Shown: positions 45,660-57,259 of the stretch, piece by piece
Layout of the letters: every line of letters begins with the position of its first letter
How positions within the stretch are numbered: the first letter of the stretch is position 1
DNA from: Sepiola atlantica
Taxonomy: Eukaryota > Mollusca > Cephalopoda > Sepiida > Sepiolidae
Direction of reading: 5' to 3'
NCBI GenBank assembly: GCA_963556195.1
Contig: OY744519.1
Location: 37,641,801-37,705,800, forward strand
Length of the DNA: 64,000 nt
Position numbers and translations under genes: made by a program
Notes under the pieces: model-generated
What the model saw: the letters and a program-made list of their open reading frames with translations, nothing else
Database searches by the model: none
What the model was told of the DNA's origin: nothing

Positions 45660-47048
45660 CTTAATAATGTTTTCGTAAAATAAGTAACTACTTTGAAACA
45701 GGACCTTTTTCTCAATCTTGTTTCCAATCAAGTCTAATGTTCAACAGAATTCCGATAGACTTCGTACAGCACCTGGTATCTCAACTCTTGTAAATGATTT
45801 ACGGCTTATAGTTCGTGGAAATGACATATTGGATATATATTTTAATGGAAGTCACTCAAAACGAGGCATGAATCCATTTGCTCTAGACAGAATATCATGC
45901 TCATAAAAAGAGAGAGGACGATAGAATTACGTCAAGATGAAAAGCCCAATATTAACCAGTGTTCTATCCCCGGAATAAAAACAGGCAAGTCGAACAGTTT
46001 GCGTTGTGAGAATTTAATGTGGGGAGAGTATCGTTTATTTCATGTAGTGTGTTTTCTTGTTTCATACTAAGACGTTTTGTAACATAGCTTAACGATAGCC
46101 AATTATAAATTGGCGCCCCGTTGTGACTCATGTCTACACTTCGTTTGATTATCTGTGGGTATTAGCAATCTGACTCTTCCAGTCAAATATCTTTCAGTAC
46201 AACTTCAAGCGTATGGTTATAATGATAAGCCGCTATTAAATAACCAGTCTTATCTATTATTGAATTTATATAGTTTATTATAGAACACAGATAGAAGCAA
46301 TTAGTGTAACGCTATTGTTTTAGTATGCATGGTAACGGGGTACACGCCCTTAACAGTTTATGCATCGGGCGTTTTAAACGTGTCTGTCTACTGGCTACTC
46401 CAATATAAAGAGGAAGTGTGAAAGAGAAGAAGAGGTTATCTCTCTTCCGACTCTGACGTATCTCTCGATCGAGTTTTTGTTGATATGTGAAAGAAGAAAA
46501 TGACCTCATGTTCAGGGTGAGATATTGATATTTCGTTAAATGAAAGGTGTAGTTGCTTTATAATTATGACACATAAAGGTATATAGTCCACAAAATATTC
46601 CGATATAATCAAAGCTGTTTATGAATAAGTAATATATATCATTAAGTGCGTTCTCATTTCCCGTTAAAAGAGATATGAAAAACGTCAAAGGTCAACACAT
46701 AGCAATAATACTCAATGACAACATACACTTGGCAAAACATATGTACACCGATTTACAAAAGCATATTACGACGAGGTAATATAAAGGGTTATACACTATG
46801 ATTTAAATCAGTGTTTGTTAGAAAGTAAAATGGTGTTCGGGCAAGTGAACATATCAAATGAATAGTCAAAGGGTCAGAAGTTAAAATCAGGCTAACGTGG
46901 AAACAGACGCCTTTAAGGTTATTAATGATGATCAACAAAACATCGACGAGACGATGCCGCTGAATCACCAAGAAAGGTAACCAGCCCAGCTGGGCCACAT
47001 CTACGTATGTCAAGTAAGTTTTCATATTACATTAATTAATTTCTTTTT
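45660..47048. other. unassigned sequence
   Basis: Short frames only; no family recognised. Confidence 0.4.
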
Positions 47049-47050
47049 AC

Positions 47051-47114
<64 letters not shown>

Positions 47115-47116
47115 GT
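47049..47116. repeat. (ATC)n microsatellite
   Basis: About 22 ATC/CAT units with a CGT at the end. Confidence 0.95.
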
Positions 47117-49499
47117 CATAACAAAAATAAGTAATTTTCTAAAGAGAAAACTAAAAGTAGAAGCTGTCGTAAGAACAAATGAAGAGTAATTTTGCCTTAG
47201 TATAATTATGTATTTACAATTTATATACGAACTTTAAATAAATTTAGTAGCATCAGCTATTATAAAGATGCGTCAATGGCATGGGTTCTTTTAGCAAGAA
47301 AAAGCTATTTAGAACTGATATATGTTCGATGGTAGGTAATCTGGTTATAATTAGGTTATGTTTTGTTCATAGGGACATGTATAGCATAAACATGGAACAA
47401 TGGCTCAGTGGAGTAGCAAGGTTCATGTGGTTTACCATTTGGAATGGGAAATTTATTGGAAGTGACGCCAGATGATGAATGTGAGGAAATATACTCATTC
47501 ATGATGAGTGAAAACAAACGTCGGCATACGACATATTTGCTATGTGTTATAATCAGGTTGAACGAAGCATTGTACCCCTCTTTTTACCCCATTTTATCCA
47601 GCATGTACTAAGTCGGGAATAAACCCATCTTCCACCATTAAGAATATGATATCTGACTTATTACTCGACCCTTTCTCTTTTCTGTTTGTCGGTTACACTT
47701 GTGAGTACATTTTAAGATAGTACACGAGAATGTTGAACATCAAGACGCCACGAAAGATCCAGGATTATTAAAAAATAAAATTATTGAACGTTTGGTTACA
47801 CTTGGGATTGTATTATCGTGAGTCTCAACCCCATTTTTACCTGTTTCATATGTAGCACAACGAAAATATGCCTGATCAACAAAATGGATGTTTCAAAATT
47901 ACGTGTAGCAGATAGGCAGATATTCAATTTGAAACTAAATGCAAACATAAAACAACAATGTCATTTGAATTTAAGTTTACCTGAGAAACCAAACGTTTAT
48001 ACTAAATGAAAGTGTAACAAACCAACGAAAAATCTATATCTAAAATTAAAATAAACTGACCGAAGAAGAAAACTACTGATGAAAATTATTTTATTATTTG
48101 AAAATTATCTGTGGACATTAAATATGCGCATTTAGCTATGAAAAGGCCATCTATCTAATAATACCGTGTTATGTTACTTCGGGCATCATCAGTACTCACT
48201 CTTTTTTTAAATAATAACGTTGCCCTATCGCCAATGGTGCAATGTAAATAAATTATTTTTCAAATGTTATCGAATTACGCTTTTGTCTACCCTGAAACCT
48301 GAACAAATATACATTTTATTTGTCACTTAGCCAGGATCAAAGTCTAATTTATGCTCCGTCTAACGATGTAAACATAATATCGTGGGGTATGCATTCTCGA
48401 CGAGCATCCATATACTTTTAATAGGTCAAACACTCTGATCACATTTTGACGACAGACCGCGATGACAAATATATTCTCGAACCAGATTAACCAGCATACT
48501 TATATAACTATATTTCAAATTGTACTATGTGGTGGAATAATATTGCTGTGTCTGCATTCACTCTACCTATCCATAGAATAGACATACTTTTCAGCTCGTC
48601 TGCAATGTTCAATAGACGAAGGACACAACTGTAGAATTTGCACGAGTCCCGCTAGTGTATGATGTAAGCGTGACAGACTGAGAAACTTGATTATGGATGG
48701 ACAACGTCTTTTATAGAGATTCGAGGACGTATCCCCTAAAATTCACACCTGGTACACATGCTCGACTTTAATAGTCAAAATTTTACGACGTCATTAAAAA
48801 ATAATTATAATGTTATCACTTTAACTATTATCGCCTTAGCTTACAAAATGAATTACATAAGCAGTAATAAAATCCTTCATGAATAAAGCATAAAAGTTCT
48901 TCGTCTTCAAAATAGTTTATGAAGAGATAAATAAGTTTAATAAATAATATTGCTGAATAGATGCGATAAAAACCAATTTAAATTAATAAAAATCACGAAT
49001 TTTAAAAGTGTTGATCAGTGTTAAAAACTTATTTTATGTTCGTCAAAAGTTTCCTAGAAACAAGCACGACAACACATACACACCAACTTACATTTATTGC
49101 GCAATATTTTGCAGGTGTCTATGTATACTATGAATTTTAAATGAAGTACTGATTAATCTATCAGCAGAAGGTCGCCCCTGTATGTCGACAAGATAATGCT
49201 ACTAATATTTACTAATAAACCTAAGATGAAGCTTGCAATTGGATGCACGGTGCATTGTTGGAATTCAAATATGGCGTGACAGAAATTGCGAGGGTCGATG
49301 TAGAAAATTAAACAAAAGTAAAGAATGCAAGAAAACAAAAAAATTGTCGAGTTTGAGAATAACTGTTGTTGACAGGGTAACATCAAGTTAAGTAAGCGAT
49401 AAAAAATCCTTTTGTGTTATAATATCATTATTTTAGAAAGCAGTGATGATGAGAGAAAAAACTACAATCCACTAAGTATAACACCGCTTAGAGATACTT
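47117..49499. other. unassigned AT-rich sequence
   Basis: 2.4 kb without gene or element that I can name. Confidence 0.4.
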
Positions 49500-49633
49500 T
49501 TGCTAATCAAATCGAAAGTAATCGCGAAAAAACATGGAACTTACGTACACCAATTTGACCGAAATACTAAAAAATTAAATAAAAAAGAAAATATTATCAA
49601 GCAAACAAACTCAGTGTTATTTAATAATGTTTG

Positions 49634-49636
<3 letters not shown>
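49500..49636 (+). repeat. possible PLE 3' end fragment
   Basis: Its last 50 bases (AAAGAAAATATTATC ... AATAATGTTTGCTTA) resemble the sense-strand end of the PLE piece at 51258-51310 (GAGGAAAATATATAA ... AACAATGCTTGCTTA), and like it run straight into (TA)n. Confidence 0.4.
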
Positions 49637-49703
<67 letters not shown>

Positions 49704-49706
49704 CAC

Positions 49707-49774
<68 letters not shown>
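49637..49774. repeat. long interrupted (TA)n microsatellite
   Basis: About 138 bp of TA with several TACATA interruptions. Confidence 0.95.
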
Positions 49775-49777
<3 letters not shown>

Positions 49778-49943
49778 TACGTATACAGGGTAGAATAAGA
49801 GGCAATGCAGTGTTGAAAACAAGACAATGGACTATGGGATGGACAAAAATAAATGACGAGAGACGGTAAATCTGGGATCAATTCAATTTCATAATCTACA
49901 AAAAAAAACAATATATTTATTCATTTTTATATATATATATATA

Positions 49944-51214
49944 CAGGGTGGTGCAAAAGTAGCGCATTGGTTTGTTTAGGTTATAGAAACTACAACATTT
50001 CAAGTAATTTACTAGGCTTTTCAGATAAATAATACATTTACTTGGTAATTTTGTTGCAGCAGGTTTTTAAAATGGTATTCTTTAAATGGGCACCATTTTC
50101 AGCCTCACAAAGACGGGCTCTAGTTAGGTTATTTTCCATTACAGTCCTTGGAATAACTGGCTCTAGTTCTTGGATTTCATGTCTGATATTGTTTTTAAGC
50201 TCTTGAATCGTTGTAGGCTTGTTCACATATACCCTTTCCTTAAGATAACCCCAAGGGGAAAGGTCAGGGGCTGTTAAATCCGGTAAACGTGAAGGCCAGT
50301 TAAAATCAGAAAATCTGCTAATTAAGCGCTCGCTAAACAATCCCCTTACAAGCGTCATACTTTGTCAGGCAGTGTGGGCAGTAGCTCCATCTTGTTTGAA
50401 CCACATTTGTGGGTTTTCCTGAACAGCTGACCTTAAAAAATGTTCAATCATTTGTTGATATCGCTGTGAAGTTATCGTCACCGCGACACCTTCTTCGTCT
50501 TTCCGAGGTAACACCACACCATGCGGTACATTTTAGTGAATGTAATTCACGCTGATGAACGGTTCGTGGATTTTCAATGCCCCATATTCTGCAGTTTTGA
50601 TTATTTACGAACCCGTTCAGATGAAAATGGGCTTTGTCGCTCATTATCAGCTTATGACTGAACTCATTTTGTTCTCTGGCTAATTGCTGAATGTGAACAG
50701 CATAAGCTACGCATGATTGCAAATCTGTGGGTTGTAATGCCTGTACCAATTGAATTTTGTATGGAAACAGATGCAATTCACGCAAAATTCTTTGAAGTCA
50801 CCTTCTGGACATCCAAATCTGAGTGGCTCGTCTTCGAGTTAAGATGTCTGGATTTTCAGCAATGCTATCCTCAACGAGTGCTACATTTTCCGCTGTCCGT
50901 ACTGAACGTGACTGCCAGATCGTGGAAGATCACTGACTTAACCCTGCTGCCGAAATCGGGCCGCAAGACGATCAATTGTGGTCTGACTGGGGAATTGTCT
51001 GACATTATAATGCCGACGATAGGCTCTTTGGGTTAAGGTTATTGAACGATTGTTTCCGAAGTAAAGTTCTATAATGTTGGTTCGTTGTTCAGTGCTATAT
51101 TTTTCCATGATAAATGATCAATATTTATATCTGTAATATTCTGAGGAATAAGGGTAAAATTAGATTAAATGTGAAAACTGTTACTGATTCAAACTAATGC
51201 GTGACTTTTGCGCC

Positions 51215-51220
<6 letters not shown>
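49944..51220 (-). mobile_element. mariner-type transposon, copy B
   Basis: The 1277 bp element has the same termini as copy A (CAGGGTGGTGCAAAAGTAGC at the left; the right end on the minus strand starts with AGGGTGGCGCAAAAGT after a terminal G-to-A change in the plus strand). TA flanks lie on both sides. It is inverted relative to copy A and carries the same transposase gene. Confidence 0.9.
50038..51108 (-). pseudogene. mariner-type transposase pseudogene (copy B)
   Basis: It starts at the ATG 51108-51106 with MEKYSTEQRTNIIELYFG. Stops follow in the DNA-binding half (FRQQG, then a stop). The catalytic blocks are MSDKAHFHLNG (E to K beside the first aspartate), QDGATAHTA followed by TGA (50367-50365), and PDLTAPDLSPWG. 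A frame change separates the middle frame (50785-50444) from the C-terminal frame (50358-50038). The TGA after HTA is at the same codon as in copy A, so both may descend from a source already carrying it. Confidence 0.85.

Positions 51221-51257
<37 letters not shown>
51219..51257. repeat. (TA)n microsatellite
   Basis: Short TA run between copy B and the PLE fragment. Confidence 0.9.
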
Positions 51258-51259
<2 letters not shown>

Positions 51260-51910
51260 AAGCAAGCATTGTTGAACATCACGGAACTTTCGCGTTTATA
51301 TATTTTCCTCTTCAGGTTCTCAAACCGTCGAGCACTATTTCTGGTTTCAGGTGGCAATTCGTATAGTACTTCACCGATAGTTTTTAATTCGGCCATTCGG
51401 CCATTTTCTCGAGCGCTTTCGTCTTTCGCAGTCGTCTTCAGGATTAGGGTTTTGTTTGTTTTTTAAATTTAAATAAAGAGACAGGAGTTCGTGTTTTATA
51501 GTTATCGTTACGGGCGAATGAAAGAGAGAAGAGGGTGTGTGGTTGAGTTCATTTTATTCTATCGTTTGTGTGTTTGGTTTTATTGTTTACTTATTTGTTT
51601 TATTAGTTCTTATTTTTGCTATTATTTATTTATGTATTATTATTTATTCCTATTACTATTATTACTATTATTTATTTATCAATGTATTTATTTATTTATT
51701 TTGTTTTAACTTTATTTCCATTTAATTATGGAATACTTTTAATATGTTGGTACCTGTGTTGAAAGCTATTTTGTTAATGTTAGACTGTTTAGTTTTAATG
51801 AATATTGCTTCTAGTATTTTAAGTCTGTTTGTGCAGTTATTTTTGTGTATTATTTTAGTGTTAGATGTTAATATTTTCCGTATATCGGCCGACTGTATAT
51901 ATATATACAT
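51258..51910 (-). mobile_element. PLE 3' fragment, C-terminus plus 3' region
   Basis: The minus strand at 51910-51722 reads TNRLKILEAIFIKTKQSNIN and KIAFNTGTNILKVF, typical of the residues after the GIY-YIG domain in PLE proteins, then a stop. About 460 bp of T-rich and then mixed 3' sequence follows, ending at (TA)n. The nuclease and RT are missing; the upstream edge is a short TA run. Confidence 0.65.
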
Positions 51911-54390
51911 ATAAATGAATCAAACCAAAAGTTATTTCCATATATATTATTCGATTATTGCATTTTTACATATTAATTAAAATTTTAAATATTATATACG
52001 AACTTGGGAAATTAAATATTTATTACGATCGATATCTTCGTATTTTGATTTTCTTCTAATCAATATTTTATTTTTCCAGACAAATTTAGCGGCAGTTGTA
52101 GTAAATCTAACTCAGCAACTGTTATCTGCTCAAAACCGTTCTATTGACACGATACACAATATCTAATATGACACATTTTCTTGAAACAACGATTTGCAAT
52201 TATAGTTTAATATTATACTTAGTTGACGGTTACATTTTATTCGGACATCTTCAACATGGCCGCTACACACCGCAATATAGATACGTTTTTAGTTTGTTCA
52301 TGTGTTACATTAGGCATACTATTACAAAAAACATTAAAATAGTTCTGCTCAAACTATGATTTAAATAAACTACATGTATTGAAAAGGTGCATTGAATACC
52401 GGTGTTTCCAAATCTATTAGTTACTTATTTTAAAGGGGGACTCTAAACTCAAGATTACAGTATTGGCAAAAAAAATATTGGTTTAAAACTTTATTTGAAA
52501 AATACAAACAGCCTTTTATGTGGTTGTCAATAACTTCAAATTACAAGTTCACAAATGTATGTTTATTTAATTTAGCAAGGACACATTCTTTTCTTTTCTC
52601 CGAAAAAGTAGACATTTGAAATGCCTAAATGACGATTCGTTTCATTTTAATTTAATATAATGATTAGTGTTTCTTTTACTTTGTACAAATGGGTACAAAC
52701 ATTACACTTTTGATAAATTAAACCATTTCAATGTATACTATTTTAATTAAATTAGTAAATTACTGAATGTTAAAAGTGGTATCGAACAATTCAGATATGC
52801 TTAATCTTGTTTCTTTTAATTTAGCTTTTTCTTACGTATAGATGAAATAGAGAGATGGGGGGGAAATAAATGTGTAGCTTTTGCTACAGACAACGATCGG
52901 GAAGAAAGTGAAAAAAATATGTGTTCAAATGGAGGGAGTGTCTATCTGCGTTTCCAAACAAAAAAATAAAACTTTCAACATGAGTATAGTTTATTTATAT
53001 TACTATTTATATAGTAATAATAAAATATAGATTGACATGCTAATAGAAGAAGACGAGGTATGGTCTAACTTGAGACGGATATTGTAAAAAGATATGCTAT
53101 ACATTTTTCCGAAGTATTGCATCTATTGTATATGCATTTCGTTTCATTATTCTAAAACGAAAAACGTTTTACTTTAAATATTTTTCAACCAATTAAAGTG
53201 TATTCTACTTATAGTCTAGTATTTTTGAATTTTCTGAGTCCTTCTTTAGAATTAAGAACTAATTGCGTTTTAGTGTTAAAATAGTAATTCCTTCTATACA
53301 AAATGCAATACACGTTTTCGTTAACTACTCTGTGTAATAGTGTTATGTGTGAGCGGGTTTCGCTAGTAAATAAGATGTATTTCAACTGTATAATTATGTA
53401 GGAGAAAATTAAATCGATAGGCTGTTTAAAGGAACCTATTACAGTGTATAGTACAGTAGGTGGTGTGAAACAATTTATGAATTTTAATAAAATATAAATT
53501 GATTTAATAATATCTGGGATCACATCACTAACACAAATAAACTCTAAGAAATGTTCTATTATTGAAATAACTGTTATATATGTCAATGAATTAATTGAAC
53601 TATTTGAATATTTATTAAAAAAAACATGTAGCACCATTACTAACATGCCTAATCTGAGTACAATTGCAAGTTAAGTAAATGTTCCCTTATTCCATTAACT
53701 AAACTAGCTTTCTGAAAGTAATGTGCATGCGTAAAACAGCGTAGTTAGTCAGTTCTAGCAAATATTGTACCGTGTTGTTTCAAATTAAACCTATGGATTT
53801 CCTAATGTTATATTCCAGCCTGATTAATATTTTATTCACTGTATATCATGAAAAGAGAAAGCTGAGCATTTTTTAATCGTAAGGTCAGATGCACTTCTAT
53901 ATTACCCATTTTTACCGGGAAAATAATAGAACAGGTGTTTACAGATTCACCAATGAAAAAGATAGAAAGTAGTCTCGATGTGTCATATTTTCGATTACTT
54001 GATCTATTCACTTTAGTAGCCTTTAATTCATATTGGCAAAGAAAAAGCCATTAAAGAGGGAGAGGAATACAGACATAACTAATGCTGTATACTGCGTTCT
54101 CCACAGGATTTAGGCACATGTACCCATGCGAAAATTATACAGCAAGCCACATTCAACACAATAGTGTGCATCGAACTGTGCAGCTGCTATTGCTCAGATA
54201 CAGCAACCATTCGGACAGTTCAACCGCCACAATTAAAAAAGGCATACACTTATAGCGTCAATAAATCATTGTAAGACTGTAATAGATGTTGCAAAGAGTG
54301 GGTATACATAGAGGTCCAGAATACGCATTGAGTAACATAAACTAGGTACTCGTGATTTCAGAAAGATGTTCAATAGTGTGGAAATGATAG
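51911..54390. other. unassigned AT-rich sequence
   Basis: 2.5 kb, very AT-rich, no element or gene recognised. A 145-codon minus-strand frame at 53646-53209 has no family signature. Confidence 0.4.
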
Positions 54391-54399
54391 CAAATCAAC

Positions 54400-55990
54400 A
54401 ATTCCCCTGCTTTCTAACTTCCATGATATCGTGTGCACGGAAACTGACAAGGCTGAACTACTTTCTTAGGTTTTCGCTTCAAACTTGACTTTGGACTCCA
54501 CAAACCACCTTATCTAAAAGGTCCCATTGTGCGCTGAAGGCAAATCATGTGGGCCAGATCTTATACAAGTAATAGTAATATGGAAATGCTCTACTGAACT
54601 GGTCCCTACCCTCTTAAAACTCTACAATAACTGCCTTGCCCAATCTTGCTTCCCTGATAGCTAGAAAATTTCCTCTGGTGTACCAGTCTTCAACAATTCG
54701 AGATATAGAACTGACCTTCAGGATTCTCGCCCTATCAGACTACTCAATCTCTTCGCTAAAATATTTGAATATTTAATCTATATAGCGATGGTCTGTCACC
54801 GCGTTAATTCTAAACGTATGTCTGCTTATCAGAATAGATTTAAGAAAGCACGGTTTACTGCAGGTGAAGCGATGACGGTGCAGCTTGATACACCCAAAGC
54901 CTTATACAAGGTCTGGCATAACAGTATTCACGTGAAAATGTATTCATATGGTATTACTGGACAATTATTTAATATAATTAGATCCTTCCTATTCAACCAA
55001 AAGATCAAAGTTGTCCTCCATAGGCGTTAAACCATAAAACATGACATAAATGCAGGTGTACCTCAATAATTGATACTGTTCCTGACTTTCATGAACGACC
55101 CCACGGATGACATTGTGTCTGAGATGGGCATATTTGCTGACAACACTACGCCCTACTCGCGTGATGTGAGTAAAACAGACGTGCACATATCCGATACAAT
55201 GTGATGAATTCTTTGAAAGTGACCTCAAATCTGTAGTGGAATTGGTCCATAAATGGATGGTCACATTTAATGTACCTAAGGCAAAGCGATTTTCCTTTGA
55301 TATCTTCAAGAAATATCTTTAACAAACAATGCCCATGGAAAATAACGCTCTATTTGAGAGACTAACGTCCACACGCTTCGGCTTAACATTCACATGTTAC
55401 ATGAATTAGAACAAATACATAGAAGGCATTGCAACGACAGCTCCAAAGAAAGTACGCTCCCTCTACCGTGCTAGAGAACTTCTCACACACGACAGTATGT
55501 TGTCTATGTGCAAAGCCAACATCCGCCCATGCATGAACTATTGCTGTGTCATATGGGCTGATACACCATCTATTGGTCTCCCTCTCTTAAATAATGAAAA
55601 AGAGTTTCTAACCTGATAGGTCTCTCACAACCAACCAAACTCCATCGCCGCAGGGTTGCACCCTGTGTTTATTTTACAAGTACTTCAATGGAATGTGCTT
55701 GCTGCTCTGGTGCAACGCCGACCTAAGTATACTCGAGCAACCCGACAACTAGCTAAATTCCATCGATTCAGTGTGGACGTCCTCAGATGCAGAAAAGCCG
55801 TCTACTTCAATAGCTTCTTTCATTGATCTGCCTTTGAAACTGTTTCATTGCTCACTGTTTCCCCGATTGTACGAAATAAAGACATTTAAAACTGATGTGT
55901 ACAAGCACCTGGCTGCACATATTCTAATTTAGGATGGCCCTCTATTAGTTCATCCTAATTCTCAGTAGCCCCATCGCTTACAGTGGCAAC
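54400..55990 (+). pseudogene. Jockey-like LINE reverse transcriptase, copy 1
   Basis: Non-LTR retrotransposon RT, frames broken. In order: SCGPDLIQVI, LLKLYNNCLAQSCFPDS, DSRPIRLLNLFAKIFEYLI (RT start), SAYQNRFKKARFTAGEAM, VWHNSIHVKMYSYGITGQLF, then FADNTTPYS where the catalytic YADD should be, and GLTFTCYMN-NKYIEGIATTA and SMCKANIRPCMNYC beyond the palm. The catalytic dyad is altered and there are stops at several points. The 3' end has TCTAATTTAGGATGG then GTGGCAACTTGCCT, shared with copy 2. Confidence 0.75.
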
Positions 55991-56045
55991 TTGCCTTTTT
56001 TGAGGTGAACTAAGCAAAACATAAAACCACAGAGGGAATTTATAT

Positions 56046-56115
56046 GGTGGCTCAATCGATTAGCACACCGTACATAGTAGCAGAGGTTATTAGTTCGAAC
56101 CACGATGTTGCATAA
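56046..56115 (+). repeat. tRNA-derived SINE head
   Basis: GGTGGCTCAATCGATTAGCA has the form of an RNA polymerase III A box region. Thirty bases on, AGTTCGAACCACGATG has the form of a B box. Spacing is tRNA-like, but the stems of a functional tRNA do not pair fully. It lies just after the LINE copy 1 3' end, the usual partner of SINEs, although I cannot show a shared tail. Confidence 0.6.
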
Positions 56116-56449
56116 GTGCTTTTATTCTCATTTTTTCTAAAGTGAACTGAAAAATGTCGAATTACGATATTACGCAAGGTGTTTTGTTTTACGTTAACTT
56201 TTTTTAATTTTACATATTTTACGAAAAATGCGAGGTAGCCATGCAAGTAATAATTATAATAATTGCAAGTAATAATTATAATAATTGCATTGCTTCATGA
56301 ATTGTTTTGGTTCATGATAACATTTTAAATGGTAATTGTGTACAGAAAGGCATTTTGAAAAGAAAGTAATCATTTTATCATAGACAAAAATGGCAAGTGT
56401 GTTTTCTTGTACGGGCATGAATAGATTCAAGTTATTTTTATGGTGTTAC

Positions 56450-57250
56450 GTTTACAATAGTAATTGTAGAAACTGACCTCCAGTGTGTAGTGGAATGGGG
56501 TTAAAATAGATTGTAACTTTTAATGCCGCAAATACAAAGCCACTTTCTTTCATTAACAGCAAGACACTTCGTCAACTGCCGATTGTCATGGCAAATAGCA
56601 ACCTGCCTGAGAGTTCATCAATCAAACTCCTCGGCCTAACTTTCACCAATAACATGAATTGGAATAAATACATTGAAAACATTGTCAATGCTGCTGCAAA
56701 GAAGGTTGGCTCTCTCACACGTTACATTATCATATACCTCTACAAAGCTCCCATTCGCACATGCATGGAGTACTGTTGACACATCTGGGCTGGTGAATCA
56801 TCCGCTAGTCTCCATCTCTCTCTCTCTCTCCCTCGACAAGGTCCAAAAAAGAGTATCCAAGTTGATAGGTCCTTCACTATCTACCAAGCTCCAACCCCTA
56901 TCCCATCGCCGCAATGTTGCATCTTTGTGCCTGTTTTACAAGTACTTCAATTGATTATGCTCTGATGAGCTTACTCTCCTGGTACCCGCACGACGTAGAC
57001 TCACTAGGCCACCCCGAAAATCTGTCAAATCCCATTCATACACTGTGGAGATCCACCGATGCCGAAGAGCTTTCTCCTCCAAAAGCTTCTTTTCTCGTGC
57101 TGCTAGACCTGGAACTCCCTCCCTGTTCCCTGCTTTCCTGACGCACTCAATGCAGAAATTGAAAACTAATGTAAACGAACCTCTCGCTGCGCAGCTCCTA
57201 ATTTAGGTTGACCCCCCTTACGTCTACAGTGGCGGCTTGCCTGCTTTGTT
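56450..57250 (+). pseudogene. Jockey-like LINE 3' portion, copy 2
   Basis: KLLGLTFTNNMNWNKYIENI, AAAKKVGSLTR and APIRTCMEYC match the copy 1 stretch around 55390-55540, followed by the same 3' end (CTAATTTAGGTTGACC, GTGGCGGCTTGCCT). It lacks the palm and everything upstream. It has better frames than copy 1 over this part. Confidence 0.7.
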
Positions 57251-57259
57251 TGGGGTGAA

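Noticed and set aside
51258..51400. Another hammerhead in the PLE fragment (CTGAAGA ... GAAA on the minus strand)
   Set aside because: Stem II is essentially unpaired and the cleavage position would be G, which hammerheads do not allow.
53209..53646. 145-codon minus-strand frame
   Set aside because: Very AT-rich, hydrophobic, no recognisable motif or neighbour; likely chance.
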